A DNA stretch of 64,000 bases from Klebsiella spallanzanii (GTDB lineage: Bacteria > Pseudomonadota > Gammaproteobacteria > Enterobacterales > Enterobacteriaceae): contig NZ_CABGGS010000004.1 in assembly GCF_902158555.1 (NCBI RefSeq), forward strand, positions 1-64,000, given 5' to 3'. Below are positions 42,662 through 52,653 of this stretch, one piece after another. The first letter of the stretch is position 1; the number at the start of each line of letters is the position of its first letter. The translations under genes were made by a program, and so were the position numbers. Under the pieces are notes generated by a model. The model did no database searches and was not told the origin of the DNA. It worked only from the letters and a program-made list of their open reading frames with translations.

Positions 42662-42669
42662 ACGGCCTC

Positions 42670-44172
42670 TTAGCGTTTTGAACCGTAATAAACTTCGTTC
42701 CAGCGCAGCGCATCCTTGAAGGACGGCAGGCGGGTCTCGTTATCAATCACGGTCAGCTCGATATCCTGCAGCTCAGCGAACTGGCGCATATCGTCCAGGG
42801 TCAGCGCATGGCTGAAGACGGTGTGGTGCGCGCCGCCAGCAATGATCCAGGCTTCGGATGCGGTACGCAGATCCGGATGCGCTTTCCACAGCGCGTTGGC
42901 TACCGGCAGCTTCGGCAGGTCGTGCGGGGTTTTCACCGTCTCAATGGTGTTAACCAGCAGACGATAACGATCGCCGAGATCGATAAGGCTGGCGACAATA
43001 GCCGGGCCGGTCTGGGTATTGAAGATGATACGCGCCGGATCGGCTTTACCACCGATGCCCAGCGGCTGCACGTCGAGAATCGGTTTCTCGGCGGTAGCGA
43101 TGGTTGGGCAAACTTCCAGCATGTGCGAGCCCAGCGCCAGATCGTTGCCTTTCTCGAAGTGGTAGGTGTAATCCTCCATAAAGGAGGTGCCGCCCTGCAG
43201 ACCGGTTGCCATCACCTTCATGATGCGAAGCAGAGCGGCGGTTTTCCAGTCACCTTCGCCCGCAAAGCCGTAGCCCTGCTGCATCAGACGCTGTACGGCC
43301 AGACCCGGAAGCTGTTTCAGACCGTGTAAATCTTCAAATGTGGTAGTGAATGCGTGGAACCCACCCTGTTCCAGGAAGCGCTTCATCCCCAGTTCAATGC
43401 GTGCGGCATCAATGACGTTCTGACGCTTATCTCCGTGGATTTGCGCCGCAGGCGTCAGGCGATAGCTGCTTTCATACTCATCGATCAGCGCGCTGATTTC
43501 ACCATCGGTGACGGCGTTGACTACCTGCACCAGGTCACCTACCGCCCAGGTGTTGACCGAGAAACCAAACTTGATCTGCGCGGCGACTTTATCACCGTCG
43601 GTGACCGCCACTTCGCGCATGTTATCGCCGAAACGGCATACTTTCAGGTGACGGGTATCTTGTTTAGAGACTGCCTGACGCATCCACGCGCCGATACGCT
43701 GATGGGCCTCCTGATCCTGCCAGTGGCCGGTTACCACGCTGTGCTGCTGACGCATACGTGCGCCGATGAAGCCAAACTCGCGGCCGCCGTGTGCGGTTTG
43801 GTTCAGGTTCATAAAGTCCATATCAATGCTGTCCCACGGCAGAGCCGCGTTGTACTGGGTATGGAACTGCATCAGTGGTTTATTGAGGATAGTCAGGCCG
43901 TTAATCCACATTTTTGCAGGTGAGAAGGTGTGCAGCCACACCACCATCCCGGCGCATTTATCATCGTAGTTCGCGTCGCGGCAGATATGGGTTATTTCAT
44001 CTGGCGTGGTGCCCAGCGGTTTAAGCACCAGTTTGCACGGCAGTTTGGCTTCCGCATTCAGGCTGTTCACCACATGTTCTGCATGCTTCGTCACCTGACG
44101 TAGCGCTTCAGGGCCATACAGATGCTGGCTACCGATGACGAACCACACTTCATAATTATTAAAAATAGTCAT
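42670..44172 (-). CDS. araA: L-arabinose isomerase
   Basis: Converts L-arabinose to L-ribulose. It has 500 aa from the ATG at 44172, the family's standard length; an ATG two codons earlier is possible. Typical start [20 protein letters not shown]. The metal and active-site segments include [15 protein letters not shown] and [12 protein letters not shown]. Confidence 0.98.
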   Translation of the reverse strand: MTIFNNYEVWFVIGSQHLYGPEALRQVTKHAEHVVNSLNAEAKLPCKLVLKPLGTTPDEITHICRDANYDDKCAGMVVWLHTFSPAKMWINGLTILNKPLMQFHTQYNAALPWDSIDMDFMNLNQTAHGGREFGFIGARMRQQHSVVTGHWQDQEAHQRIGAWMRQAVSKQDTRHLKVCRFGDNMREVAVTDGDKVAAQIKFGFSVNTWAVGDLVQVVNAVTDGEISALIDEYESSYRLTPAAQIHGDKRQNVIDAARIELGMKRFLEQGGFHAFTTTFEDLHGLKQLPGLAVQRLMQQGYGFAGEGDWKTAALLRIMKVMATGLQGGTSFMEDYTYHFEKGNDLALGSHMLEVCPTIATAEKPILDVQPLGIGGKADPARIIFNTQTGPAIVASLIDLGDRYRLLVNTIETVKTPHDLPKLPVANALWKAHPDLRTASEAWIIAGGAHHTVFSHALTLDDMRQFAELQDIELTVIDNETRLPSFKDALRWNEVYYGSKR

Positions 44173-44182
44173 TTTCATGTCC

Positions 44183-45892
44183 TTAATGGGTGAGAGCTGC
44201 CTGGGATTGCGGTGCGGTTTCCGCCTTTGCAGTCGAAGGGAGATAACGTTGTTCTGCGCTGACCGACCACTGCTGGTAGCGCTGATAGAGTTGTTCAAAA
44301 CGTTGTGCCTGCTCAGGGCGCGGCTGCAGGGTGCTTTCCACCTGGCTGGCCATGTTCTCCTGCGCGGCAGGGATATCGCGGTACACGCCAGCGGCAACGG
44401 CGGCAAAGATAGCCGCCCCCAGCGCGCAGCACTGATCGGAGGCGACGATTTGCAACGGACGATTCAGAACATCGCAGCAGGCCTGCATGATCACCGGGTT
44501 TTTCCGCGCGATACCGCCGAGCGCCATCACGTTGTTGACCGGGATCCCCTGCTCGGTGAAGCACTCCATAATCGCGCGCGCGCCGAAGGCGGTGGCGGCA
44601 ATCAGCCCGCCGAACAGCGCCGGGGCGTCGGTGGCGAGGTTGAGATCGGTAATCACCCCTTTCAGGCGCTGGTTTGCATTCGGCGTGCGGCGACCGTTAA
44701 ACCAGTCCAGCACCACCGGGAGGTGATCGAGAGAAGGGTTTTTCGCCCAGGCTTCGGTGAGTGCGGGCAGCAGCTGTTTCTGGCTGACTTTGATCTGCTC
44801 TTTCAGTTCCGGATGGGCCTGCGCAAGCTGATCCAGCGGCCAGCCGAGGATGCGGCCAAACCAGGCGTAGATGTCGCCAAACGCGGACTGCCCGGCTTCC
44901 ATACCGATAAAGTCGGGCACGACGCTGCCGTCTACCTGGCCGCAGATCCCCTTCACCGTGCGCTCGCCGACGCTTTGTTTGTCGGCAATCAGGATGTCAC
45001 AGGTTGAAGTACCAATAACTTTGACCAGCGCGTTTGGCTGCGCCCCGGCGCCCACTGCGCCCATGTGACAATCGAAAGCGCCGCCGGAGATGGCAACAGT
45101 TTGCGCCAGCCCCAGACGTTCGGCCCACTCGGCGGTCAGGGTGCCGACCGGTACGTCCGCAGTCCATGTGTCGCTGAACATCGGGTATGCCAGGTTCTGG
45201 TTGATAATGGGATCGAGTTCATCGAAGAAGGTGGCTGGCGGCAGACCGCCCCAGCTGTCGTGCCACAGTGATTTATGCCCGGCGCTGCAGCGGCCGCGAC
45301 GAATATCCTGCGGGCGAGTGGTGCCGGAAAGCAGGGCTGGCACCCAGTCGCACAGCTCAATCCACGAAGCGGCGGCCTCGGCGACGGCGCTATCCTGGCG
45401 GGTGACATGGAGGATCTTGGCCCAGAACCATTCGCTGGAGTAGATGCCGCCGATATAGCGAGAGTAATCCTCTTTTCCCGGCTGATGGCACAGGCGGGTA
45501 ATTTCCTCCGCTTCTTCCACCGAGGTATGGTCTTTCCACAGTACGAACATCGCGTTCGGGTTGCTGGCGAACTCTTCGCGCAGCGCCAGCACGTTACCGT
45601 CGGCGTCAATTGGCGCAGGCGTTGAGCCGGTGCTGTCGACGCCGATACCCACAACGGCTGCGCGTTGTTCGGCGCTGAGTGATGCCAGAACGCTTTTCAG
45701 CGCGGCTTCCATCGATTCGATATAGTCACGAGGATGATGGCGGAACTGGTTATTCGGGCCATCGCAGAACAGCCCCTCCTGCCAGCGCGGATACCACTCG
45801 ACGCTTGCGGCGAGCTCTTCGCCGGTCGCGCACTCTACTGCCAGGGCGCGTACTGAATCACTGCCAAAATCGAGGCCAATCGCAATTGCCAT
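44183..45892 (-). CDS. araB: L-ribulokinase
   Basis: Phosphorylates L-ribulose. FGGY-family kinase of 569 aa (E. coli 566). It starts [17 protein letters not shown], the phosphate-1 motif. The sugar-binding [15 protein letters not shown] and the C-terminal [13 protein letters not shown] segment are present. First gene of araBAD, 10 bp before araA, under the control region at 45893-46229. Confidence 0.97.
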   Translation of the reverse strand: MAIAIGLDFGSDSVRALAVECATGEELAASVEWYPRWQEGLFCDGPNNQFRHHPRDYIESMEAALKSVLASLSAEQRAAVVGIGVDSTGSTPAPIDADGNVLALREEFASNPNAMFVLWKDHTSVEEAEEITRLCHQPGKEDYSRYIGGIYSSEWFWAKILHVTRQDSAVAEAAASWIELCDWVPALLSGTTRPQDIRRGRCSAGHKSLWHDSWGGLPPATFFDELDPIINQNLAYPMFSDTWTADVPVGTLTAEWAERLGLAQTVAISGGAFDCHMGAVGAGAQPNALVKVIGTSTCDILIADKQSVGERTVKGICGQVDGSVVPDFIGMEAGQSAFGDIYAWFGRILGWPLDQLAQAHPELKEQIKVSQKQLLPALTEAWAKNPSLDHLPVVLDWFNGRRTPNANQRLKGVITDLNLATDAPALFGGLIAATAFGARAIMECFTEQGIPVNNVMALGGIARKNPVIMQACCDVLNRPLQIVASDQCCALGAAIFAAVAAGVYRDIPAAQENMASQVESTLQPRPEQAQRFEQLYQRYQQWSVSAEQRYLPSTAKAETAPQSQAALTH

Positions 45893-45953
45893 ACTGTTAC
45901 TCCATGCTAAAAATCATTCATGGTGAAACAGTAGATATCTGGGCCGAAAACCG

Positions 45954-45991
45954 TCAGGCTGTATTCGCTAATCTTATGGATTATATTGCTG
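45954..45991 (-). promoter_or_regulatory. AraC half-sites araI2 and araI1
   Basis: On the minus strand AGCAATATAATCCATA (I1) is followed by AGCGAATACAGCCTGA (I2), spaced as in E. coli, with I2 overlapping the PBAD -35. Confidence 0.85.
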
Positions 45992-46000
45992 TGACGTCGC

Positions 46001-46022
46001 AAAGTGTGACGTCGTGCAAATA
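46001..46022. promoter_or_regulatory. CRP site between araBAD and araC
   Basis: AAAGTGTGACGTCGTGCAAA differs by one base from the E. coli ara CRP site as I recall it, and lies between araI1 and the araC promoter. Confidence 0.85.
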
Positions 46023-46185
46023 TTCAATGTGGACTTTCCTGCCGTCTTTATAGACACTTCAGTTATGCGCTTAAAGCGCCTGAATTGTGCGCTGTGCTCA
46101 GTTTTTGCCGAGAGGTGGCGGGTTTTAATTCGATTTCTAACCCGCGTCGCAGTACGGGCTGCCAGCCAGAGGATAAAATACAAGG

Positions 46186-46199
46186 TATGGACAATTGGT
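46186..46199. promoter_or_regulatory. araO2 looping operator
   Basis: TATGGACAATTGGT, conserved with E. coli araO2, lies in the araC leader about 200 bp from araI1, the spacing needed for the AraC repression loop. Confidence 0.75.
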
Positions 46200-46229
46200 G
46201 TCCTTAATGTCTCCGGGAGAGCAGAGTTT

Positions 46230-47075
46230 ATGGCCGAAACGCAAAACGATCCTTTGTTGCCGGGTTACTCTTTTAACGCCCATCTGGTGACGGGCCTGAC
46301 GCCAATTGACGCCGACGGCTATCTGGATTTCTTTATTGACCGCCCGCTGGGCATGAAGGGTTACATCCTTAACCTGACGATTCGCGGCGAAGGGATAATT
46401 AATAACCACGGGGAGCAATTTATCTGTCGCCCTGGCGACATGCTGCTGTTCCCGCCGGGGGAGATCCACCATTATGGTCGCCACCCTGATGCGCGCGAAT
46501 GGTATCACCAGTGGGTCTATTTCCGTCCGCGCGCCTACTGGCATGAGTGGCTTAATTGGCCGACTATTTTTGCCCAGACTGGTTTTTTCCGTCCTGATGA
46601 ACAGTGGCAGTCGCGTTTTGGCGAGCTGTTCGGGCAGATTGTGGAGGCCGGGCAGGGCGCGGGGCGTTATTCCGAGCTGTTGGCAATCAATCTGATGGAA
46701 CAGCTGCTGCTGCGACGCATGGAGGCGATCAACGAATCCCTGCATCCGCCGCTGGATAACCGAGTGCGCGATGCCTGCCAGTACATCAGCGATCATCTGG
46801 CGGACAGCCATTTCGATATTGCCAGCGTCGCCCAGCACGTCTGTCTGTCGCCGTCGCGCCTGTCGCATCTGTTCCGCCAGCAGCTAGGGATTAGCGTGCT
46901 GGGGTGGCGTGAGGATCAGCGAATAAGCCAGGCCAAGCTGCTGCTCAGCACCACGCGAATGCCGATCGCCACCGTGGGGCGCAACGTGGGCTTTGAAGAC
47001 CAGCTCTACTTTTCGCGGGTATTTAAAAAGTGTACCGGCGCCAGCCCGAGCGAATTCCGCGCCGGGTGTGAATAA
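46230..47075 (+). CDS. araC: Arabinose operon regulator AraC
   Basis: L-arabinose-responsive activator/repressor. It has 281 aa from the ATG at 46230, the short form also seen in Salmonella; E. coli's is 292. The N-terminal cupin arm-and-pocket domain contains [14 protein letters not shown]. The C-terminal AraC HTH pair includes [16 protein letters not shown] and [29 protein letters not shown]. The frame is open further upstream but would run over the promoter. Confidence 0.97.
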   Translation: MAETQNDPLLPGYSFNAHLVTGLTPIDADGYLDFFIDRPLGMKGYILNLTIRGEGIINNHGEQFICRPGDMLLFPPGEIHHYGRHPDAREWYHQWVYFRPRAYWHEWLNWPTIFAQTGFFRPDEQWQSRFGELFGQIVEAGQGAGRYSELLAINLMEQLLLRRMEAINESLHPPLDNRVRDACQYISDHLADSHFDIASVAQHVCLSPSRLSHLFRQQLGISVLGWREDQRISQAKLLLSTTRMPIATVGRNVGFEDQLYFSRVFKKCTGASPSEFRAGCE

Positions 47076-47085
47076 TCTGATAAAA

Positions 47086-47118
47086 AGGTGCTGAGATTTA
47101 TATTTATACTCAGCACCT
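47086..47118 (+). terminator. araC terminator hairpin
   Basis: AGGTGCTGAG (47086-47095) pairs perfectly with CTCAGCACCT (47109-47118); the flank is T/A-rich. The following 47119-47312 stretch is very A+T-rich and should contain the promoter of the next operon; no clear operator was found. Confidence 0.75.
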
Positions 47119-47312
47119 GATTCTTATTTATATATATTCCGTTGCTGTGATTTATTATATGTATTTATGTGGGGTATATATAATGTTATTTAGTATTAAT
47201 TTACGATTTCTCTTCCCCCGATTTTTGTTTATTTTTGTTTCTCTGTTTTTTTCTTGAGTGAACTCCAGGTAAATTTTTTCTTTTCGGTGATAATAAAAGA
47301 AAAGGATGACTT

Positions 47313-48545
47313 ATGTATCGTGATACTCGCCGTGAGCATATCGTCAGGCTACTACGTTCCAGGGAAGAGTGCAGCGTAAGTGATTTGGCGGAACATTTTT
47401 CCGTGACCAAAGAAACTATTCGTGCGGATTTAACATGGCTGCAAAAACGAGGGATTGTTACCCGCCATCACGGAGGCGTTTCATTAAAAAAACATTTGAT
47501 GCAAAGCGCGCTTTTCCAACACGACTATGTGGATATGAGCTTGCTGCTAAAACAGCAGCAACGGGGAATTGGTTATTTAACATCTCAGGATGAAAAAGGA
47601 CGCATTATGGTCGGAAAAGTTTGCATATTAGGTTCGTTTAATGTCGATATCGTTGCCAAAGTACATCGCTTCCCCCGTGATGGCGAAACCCTGATTGCCA
47701 GAGAAACGACGCTGGGTCCAGGAGGCAAAGGGGCTAATCAGGCGTTGGCATCGCATCGTGCAGGCGCTCAGATTCATTTCGCCTGTAAGGTCGGTTGCGA
47801 TCAGTTTAATCTTTTTGCCCGTAACCATATTGAATCCGTTGGTATGGGTTCATTTACGCTGTATGAAACAGATAATGCCGCAACGGGGTGTGCCGTTATT
47901 TATGTTAATGACGAGGGGGAAAATATGATTGCTATTTCCCCCGGCGCCAACCTTGAACTGACGGATGGCGATATTGCGCAACTTTCGCATTTTATTGCCG
48001 AATCCGATGTCTTCGTTGTGCAAATGGAAAATAATATTTCGGCAACCCAGTTAGCACTGAAATGCGCGAAGGAATTGCAGGTTACGACAATATTAAACCC
48101 GGCCCCATGGTCGCCTGATGTCGCCAGTTTACTGCCATTTTCGGATATTGTTACGCCGAATGAAACCGAGGCCGCAGCCATGTCCGGCGTGCAGGTACAT
48201 GATATTCCTACGGCGATGCAGGCGGCTACGCATATTTATAATGCCGGGCAGTGCGCCGTTATTATTACCATGGGCAAGCAGGGTGCCTTAATTTTTGACG
48301 GGCAACATTATTCGCATATTCCGGCGTTTTCCGCCGTGGCGGTGGATACCACCGGCGCGGGCGATGCGTTTAACGGCGCGCTGGCCGCATCGCTGGCGAA
48401 GGGAGAATCGCTGGTCAGGTCGGCCTGGTACGCCAGCGCCTTTGCTTCTTTAGCGGTTGAGCAGGAAGGGGCTGCCAATATGCCGGATGACTCATTAGTC
48501 GCCGCCCGAATGAAACAACAGAACGTCGCTATTCAGACTCTCTGA
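47313..48545 (+). CDS. DeoR-type HTH fused to a PfkB-family sugar kinase
   Basis: One 410-aa frame holds two domains. Residues about 1-60 are a DeoR-type winged helix (RREHIVRLLRSREECSVSDLAEHFSVTKETIRADL..., then RHHGGVSL). Residues about 100-405 are a PfkB/ribokinase-family kinase with GGKGANQALA (signature 1) and the catalytic DTTGAGDAFNGALA (signature 2). AAGGATGA precedes the ATG. It heads an operon with a DapA-family lyase and TctCBA. I infer a kinase that also regulates its own operon, sensing its substrate or product. The sugar is unknown. Confidence 0.9.
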   Translation: MYRDTRREHIVRLLRSREECSVSDLAEHFSVTKETIRADLTWLQKRGIVTRHHGGVSLKKHLMQSALFQHDYVDMSLLLKQQQRGIGYLTSQDEKGRIMVGKVCILGSFNVDIVAKVHRFPRDGETLIARETTLGPGGKGANQALASHRAGAQIHFACKVGCDQFNLFARNHIESVGMGSFTLYETDNAATGCAVIYVNDEGENMIAISPGANLELTDGDIAQLSHFIAESDVFVVQMENNISATQLALKCAKELQVTTILNPAPWSPDVASLLPFSDIVTPNETEAAAMSGVQVHDIPTAMQAATHIYNAGQCAVIITMGKQGALIFDGQHYSHIPAFSAVAVDTTGAGDAFNGALAASLAKGESLVRSAWYASAFASLAVEQEGAANMPDDSLVAARMKQQNVAIQTL

Positions 48546-48572
48546 TTTATTGCCGAATAAAGGATTGATGAA

Positions 48573-49505
48573 ATGAAAAAAATTGAAGGTATTATTCCCG
48601 TTATGTTAACCCCTTTTACTGATGATAATGTTGTTGATTATCCGGGACTGGGGAATTTAATTGACTGGTATATTGCCAACGGCGCGGATGCGCTATTTGC
48701 CGTTTGCCAGTCCAGCGAGATGCAATTCTTAACGTTGGAAGAGCGCGTCGAACTGGCGAAATTTGTCGTCGATTATACGCAAAAGCGGATTCCGGTCATC
48801 GCTTCAGGGCATATTTCCGACGATCTGGACGCGCAGATTGCCGAGCTTTCGGCGATGGCGCAAACCGGCATTGATGCACTGGTGTTAGTGACTAACCATC
48901 TTGATCCTGAGAATCAGGGGACGGATGCCTTTAAACATCATCTGGACGCCATTCTGGCCGCGCTTCCGTCTTCAATGGCGTTAGGGCTTTATGAGTGCCC
49001 GGCCCCGTACCGCCGCCTGCTTTCCGACGAAGAGCTGATGTATTGCGTCGCCAGCGGTCGCTTCCGGGTGTTGAAAGATGTGAGCTGCGATCTGCCAACC
49101 GTCATCCGCCGCGTTGAACTGGTGAAAGAGACGCCGATGGCTATTGTAAACGCCAACGCGGCCATTGCCTGGGAGGCGATGCAGGCAGGTTCAAAAGGAT
49201 TCTGCGGCGTGTTTACCAACTTCCATCCGGACCTGTACCACTGGCTCTACCACCATGGCGCACAGCACCGTGATGCCGCAGAGCCGTTGGCCTGGTTTTT
49301 ATCCCTCAGCGCCGTTACCGAGACTATCGGCTACCCGAAAAATGCCAAAATTTTCCATCAGAAGCGCGGAACCTTCGCCAGCGTTCATTGCCGCGTCACC
49401 GCGGACGATGTGCTGAAAAAATACTGGGGGCTGGAGGTGATTTTGCAGCAGATTGCCGATAGCGGCGAGTGGCAGCGTAAACAGCTCGCGGATCTACCGA
49501 AGTAA
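48573..49505 (+). CDS. DapA-superfamily aldolase/lyase of unknown substrate
   Basis: A 310-aa TIM-barrel lyase of the dihydrodipicolinate synthase/N-acetylneuraminate lyase family. The catalytic Tyr140 is in LYECPAPY and the Schiff-base Lys168 in VLKDVSCD. The carboxylate-binding loop reads QSSE (46-49) where DapA has TTGE, so true lysine biosynthesis is unlikely. Starts 27 bp after the fusion gene. With a kinase and an acid transporter it probably cleaves or dehydrates a keto-sugar acid (inference). Confidence 0.85.
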   Translation: MKKIEGIIPVMLTPFTDDNVVDYPGLGNLIDWYIANGADALFAVCQSSEMQFLTLEERVELAKFVVDYTQKRIPVIASGHISDDLDAQIAELSAMAQTGIDALVLVTNHLDPENQGTDAFKHHLDAILAALPSSMALGLYECPAPYRRLLSDEELMYCVASGRFRVLKDVSCDLPTVIRRVELVKETPMAIVNANAAIAWEAMQAGSKGFCGVFTNFHPDLYHWLYHHGAQHRDAAEPLAWFLSLSAVTETIGYPKNAKIFHQKRGTFASVHCRVTADDVLKKYWGLEVILQQIADSGEWQRKQLADLPK

Positions 49506-49547
49506 ACGAACTGACCTACGACAGAACATCAGACAGGAGTCCAGAAC

Positions 49548-50498
49548 ATGAAACGTACCTTCGCAAGTTTAGCGGTTGCTTCACTCTTTGTTTCCACCTC
49601 CGTACTCGCCGCATGGCCGGATAAACCTATTCAGATAATCGTTCCCTGGGGGGCGGGCGGCAACACCGATACCGTGGCGCGGCTGGTGGCCGAAGGTCTG
49701 CAAAAGCAGCTTGGCGTTAACGTCAACGTGGTGAACCGCACCGGCGGCGCGGGCGTTGTCGGGCATGATGCCATTGCGCGGGCGAAAGCGGACGGCTATA
49801 CGCTGGGGATCGCCACGGTCGAAATTGCGATGATGCATCATCAGGGTATGACCAATCTGAGCTACAAAAATTACACGCCGATAACCCGTCTGGCGGTAAA
49901 TCTTGGCGGCGTTCAGGTGGCGGCCAATTCTCAGTTTGAAAACATTGTTCAGCTTACCGATTTCATCAAAGCCAATCCGGGTAAGCTGAAGGCTTCCGGT
50001 AGTGGCCTGAATTCCGGCTGGCATCTTAACCTCATAGGGATGCTGGATAGCATGGGGCTGCCGCCGTCTGCGGTGACCTGGGTGCCGTCCGAGGGCGCTA
50101 ACTCCGCGCTAATGGAACTGGTTTCCGGCGGTATTGATTTCACGACCTCTTCACCCGGTGAGGCGAAAAGTATGGTTGATGCCAAAATGGTGCGTAACCT
50201 GACCACCATGGCGGAGAAACCGGAAGGTTTATATAAAGATATTTCGGTCTTCCAGCAGGCGACAGCTTATAAATATAGCCTCGCGACCTGGAACTCGCTG
50301 GTGGTTCCTGCCGGAACGGCGGATGACATCTCGCAGAAGCTAACCGAGGCGATGAAAGCCGTTTTCGCAGAGGGCAAGTTGCAGGAGTTCGCGACTAAGC
50401 AAGGGTTTGAAGTCTATCCGCTCTTTGGTGCTGAAATGCAGACCTTTATGGCTCAGGAAGATGAAAAATACGGCAAGTTAATTAACAAAATAAAATAG
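49548..50498 (+). CDS. Tripartite tricarboxylate-type transporter, substrate-binding protein (TctC/Bug)
   Basis: Periplasmic binding protein of 316 aa. Signal peptide about 1-22 (charged MKR, hydrophobic stretch, SVLA). The mature protein starts AWPDKPIQIIVPWGAGGNTDTVARL, the typical Bug/TctC opening, where the loop contacts the carboxylate of the ligand. Lies 42 bp after the lyase gene and upstream of tctB- and tctA-like genes. Likely ligand: a carboxylic or sugar acid. Confidence 0.92.
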   Translation: MKRTFASLAVASLFVSTSVLAAWPDKPIQIIVPWGAGGNTDTVARLVAEGLQKQLGVNVNVVNRTGGAGVVGHDAIARAKADGYTLGIATVEIAMMHHQGMTNLSYKNYTPITRLAVNLGGVQVAANSQFENIVQLTDFIKANPGKLKASGSGLNSGWHLNLIGMLDSMGLPPSAVTWVPSEGANSALMELVSGGIDFTTSSPGEAKSMVDAKMVRNLTTMAEKPEGLYKDISVFQQATAYKYSLATWNSLVVPAGTADDISQKLTEAMKAVFAEGKLQEFATKQGFEVYPLFGAEMQTFMAQEDEKYGKLINKIK

Positions 50499-50553
50499 TT
50501 ACCGCAAGCCTGGCGGCGGCTGAGTGCCGTCGCCGTTATGAAGGGATATCATC

Positions 50554-50991
50554 ATGCGTGCATTACCGTTAACCCCTTTTTTAATTCTTATATTTGCTAT
50601 CACCATTTTCTCTATCAGCGTGACGGAATACGGCGGTGCCGGACAGCATGGCGCGGGGTTTATGCCGACGCTGATTAGCGGGCTGCTGCTATTTCTTACC
50701 GCCATTGATGCTGTTATCGATATCAAAAACCGTGGAACTCGGCAGTCATTATTCAGCCGGGCGGAATGTAAAGCGCTGGCGCTGATTATTATTGCGGTGA
50801 TGCTGTTTGTTTTATTGCTTGATATTTTAGGCTTTGTTGTTTGCTCCTGTTTGCTGCTGTTTATTTTAATGAAAATCAGAGGCGTCAAACTCCTGCTGGC
50901 GACGGGAACATCCATTGCCGCATCGCTCATTATCTATTACGTGTTTGCCAGCGTGCTGCTGGTGGCGCTTCCTGCGGGTATCTGGTTTTAA
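50554..50991 (+). CDS. Tripartite tricarboxylate-type transporter, small membrane subunit (TctB)
   Basis: A 145-aa inner-membrane protein with about four helices, matching the TctB family in size, position and the early GAGFMPTLISGLLL segment. Lies 55 bp after the tctC-like gene and 8 bp before the tctA-like gene. Confidence 0.88.
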   Translation: MRALPLTPFLILIFAITIFSISVTEYGGAGQHGAGFMPTLISGLLLFLTAIDAVIDIKNRGTRQSLFSRAECKALALIIIAVMLFVLLLDILGFVVCSCLLLFILMKIRGVKLLLATGTSIAASLIIYYVFASVLLVALPAGIWF

Positions 50992-50999
50992 GGGGAGAT

Positions 51000-52493
51000 A
51001 TGGACATCTTTTTACAGGCATTTGCCTATATTAATCTCAGCGCGATTTTAGCGGTGCTCGCTGCTAGCGCATTTGGTTTATTTGTCGGCTCCATTCCTGG
51101 CTTAACGGCGACGATGGCCGTGGCGCTGATGGTACCGTTCACCTTTTTTATGGATCCGATTCCGGCGCTGGCGTTGATGATTTCCGTTGGCGCATCATCC
51201 ATTTACGCCGGGGATATCCCGGGAGCGCTATTAAGAATACCGGGAACGCCGGCATCGGCTGCCTACGTGGCTGACTCAAACGAACTTGTGAAGCAGGGTA
51301 AGGTTAACCGCGTATTAGGTATCGGTTTAGTCAGTTCGGTGATCGGCGGCATTATCGGCTCGTTTATTTTGATGGGCGCGGCGCCGATGCTGGCGAAATT
51401 CGCTTTGAAATTTAGCTCTTACGAATATACCTGGCTGTCGCTGCTGGGCTTGACCTGCGCGACCCTGGTGGTGGGTAACCAGCCGTTAAAGGGTATGGTT
51501 ACGTTATGTCTGGGTCTGCTGATGGCCTGTATTGGCTACGACCAGATCTCCGGCGTACCGCGCTTTACCTTTGGTCAGATAAGCCTGCTGCAAGGGGTGA
51601 ATTTTATTCCGGCAATGATCGGTCTGTTCGCGATTTCTGGCGCGATAGAATATTACCGCGATCGGGTGGTCGAGGCGGTACGTAGCGTGCCGGAAACGCA
51701 GTCGGATATTAATCTGTTTAAAGGTATGGGGCAGGTTATCTGGTCGCGCAAGTTAAACCTCGGCCGTAGCAGTATCATCGGCACGCTTATCGGTGCGTTG
51801 CCCGGCGCCGGTGCGGATATTGCCGCCTGGATTAGCTACGCGATTTCGAAGAAGTTCTCTAAACAGCCGCAGCTGTACGGCCACGGTTCAGAAGAGGCGA
51901 TTGTTGACTCTTCCAGCAGTAATAACGCCAGCCTGGCGGGAAGCTGGATCCCATCCTTAGTTTTTGGTATTCTAGGCGACTCCGCCGCGGCGATCATCAT
52001 TGGCGTGCTGTACATGAAGGATATGAACCCCGGGCCGACGCTGTTTTTGTTCCAGGCCGATAAGCTGTACGCGGTGTTTATTCTGTTTCTGATTGCCAAC
52101 CTGGCGCTGCTGCCGCTGGCTACGCTGGCCGTCAGCTTTATTAAGCGCATTATCTGGATTGATAAAGCGATTCTGTACCCGATTATCCTTATCTTCAGCA
52201 TTGTCGGCTCCTTTGCTATCGATAACTCCGTTTCTTCAGTGGTGGTGATGCTGGTGATGGGCGTTGTTGGCTATTGGCTACAGCGCAAAGAGTATCCTAT
52301 TTCGCCAATTATTCTGGATATGATCCTCGGACCTATGCTTGAGAAAAACCTCCTGTCATCCATGATTAAGGCCGGAGGCGATCCGATGGCATTCGTTGCC
52401 AGACCGATCTCTATGGTTCTGGCCACCTGCTTTTTCCTCGTGGTCGCTCTACAGCTGACGAATATTTATCGTTCGTTCCAGCGTCGGGCCTGA
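51000..52493 (+). CDS. Tripartite tricarboxylate-type transporter, large membrane subunit (TctA)
   Basis: A 497-aa permease with about 11-12 helices. Starts MDIFLQAF at 51000 after AGGGGAGAT; a longer in-frame reading runs back into tctB and is rejected. TctA motifs present: GSIPGLTATMAVALMVPFT, YAGDIPGALLRIPGTP and GALPGAGADIAAWISY. Last gene of the fusion-lyase-TctCBA operon. Confidence 0.93.
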   Translation: MDIFLQAFAYINLSAILAVLAASAFGLFVGSIPGLTATMAVALMVPFTFFMDPIPALALMISVGASSIYAGDIPGALLRIPGTPASAAYVADSNELVKQGKVNRVLGIGLVSSVIGGIIGSFILMGAAPMLAKFALKFSSYEYTWLSLLGLTCATLVVGNQPLKGMVTLCLGLLMACIGYDQISGVPRFTFGQISLLQGVNFIPAMIGLFAISGAIEYYRDRVVEAVRSVPETQSDINLFKGMGQVIWSRKLNLGRSSIIGTLIGALPGAGADIAAWISYAISKKFSKQPQLYGHGSEEAIVDSSSSNNASLAGSWIPSLVFGILGDSAAAIIIGVLYMKDMNPGPTLFLFQADKLYAVFILFLIANLALLPLATLAVSFIKRIIWIDKAILYPIILIFSIVGSFAIDNSVSSVVVMLVMGVVGYWLQRKEYPISPIILDMILGPMLEKNLLSSMIKAGGDPMAFVARPISMVLATCFFLVVALQLTNIYRSFQRRA

Positions 52494-52499
52494 TGCAAA

Positions 52500-52524
52500 G
52501 GGCCGCTTCTCCTGGAAGCGGTCC
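52500..52524 (+). terminator. Hairpin after the TctCBA operon
   Basis: GGGCCGCTTC (52500-52509) pairs with GAAGCGGTCC (52515-52524) with one G-U. No T run, so a weak or rho-assisted end. The remaining sequence to yabI is A+T-rich and likely holds the yabI promoter. Confidence 0.5.
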
Positions 52525-52653
52525 CTCCCTCATTTCCTCCAACCGCATACGTAAATTCCTGTATTACTGCTAAATTCATTAATACAAATAATGTATTGAC
52601 GCAAATAGCACCTCTCCGCACAATCCTTTGCTGATCACACTGTCGGGTACATT

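Larger units (their letters stand above)
45893..46229. promoter_or_regulatory. araBAD/araC divergent control region
   Basis: A 337-bp region with the enteric arrangement. PBAD (minus strand): -35 CTGACG at top-strand 45952-45957 and -10 TACTGT at 45928-45933, the same hexamers as E. coli, 18 bp apart. PC (plus strand): TGGACT at 46030-46035, 17 bp, GACACT at 46053-46058. AraC half-sites, the CRP site and araO2 are listed separately. No other gene is seen. Confidence 0.88.
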
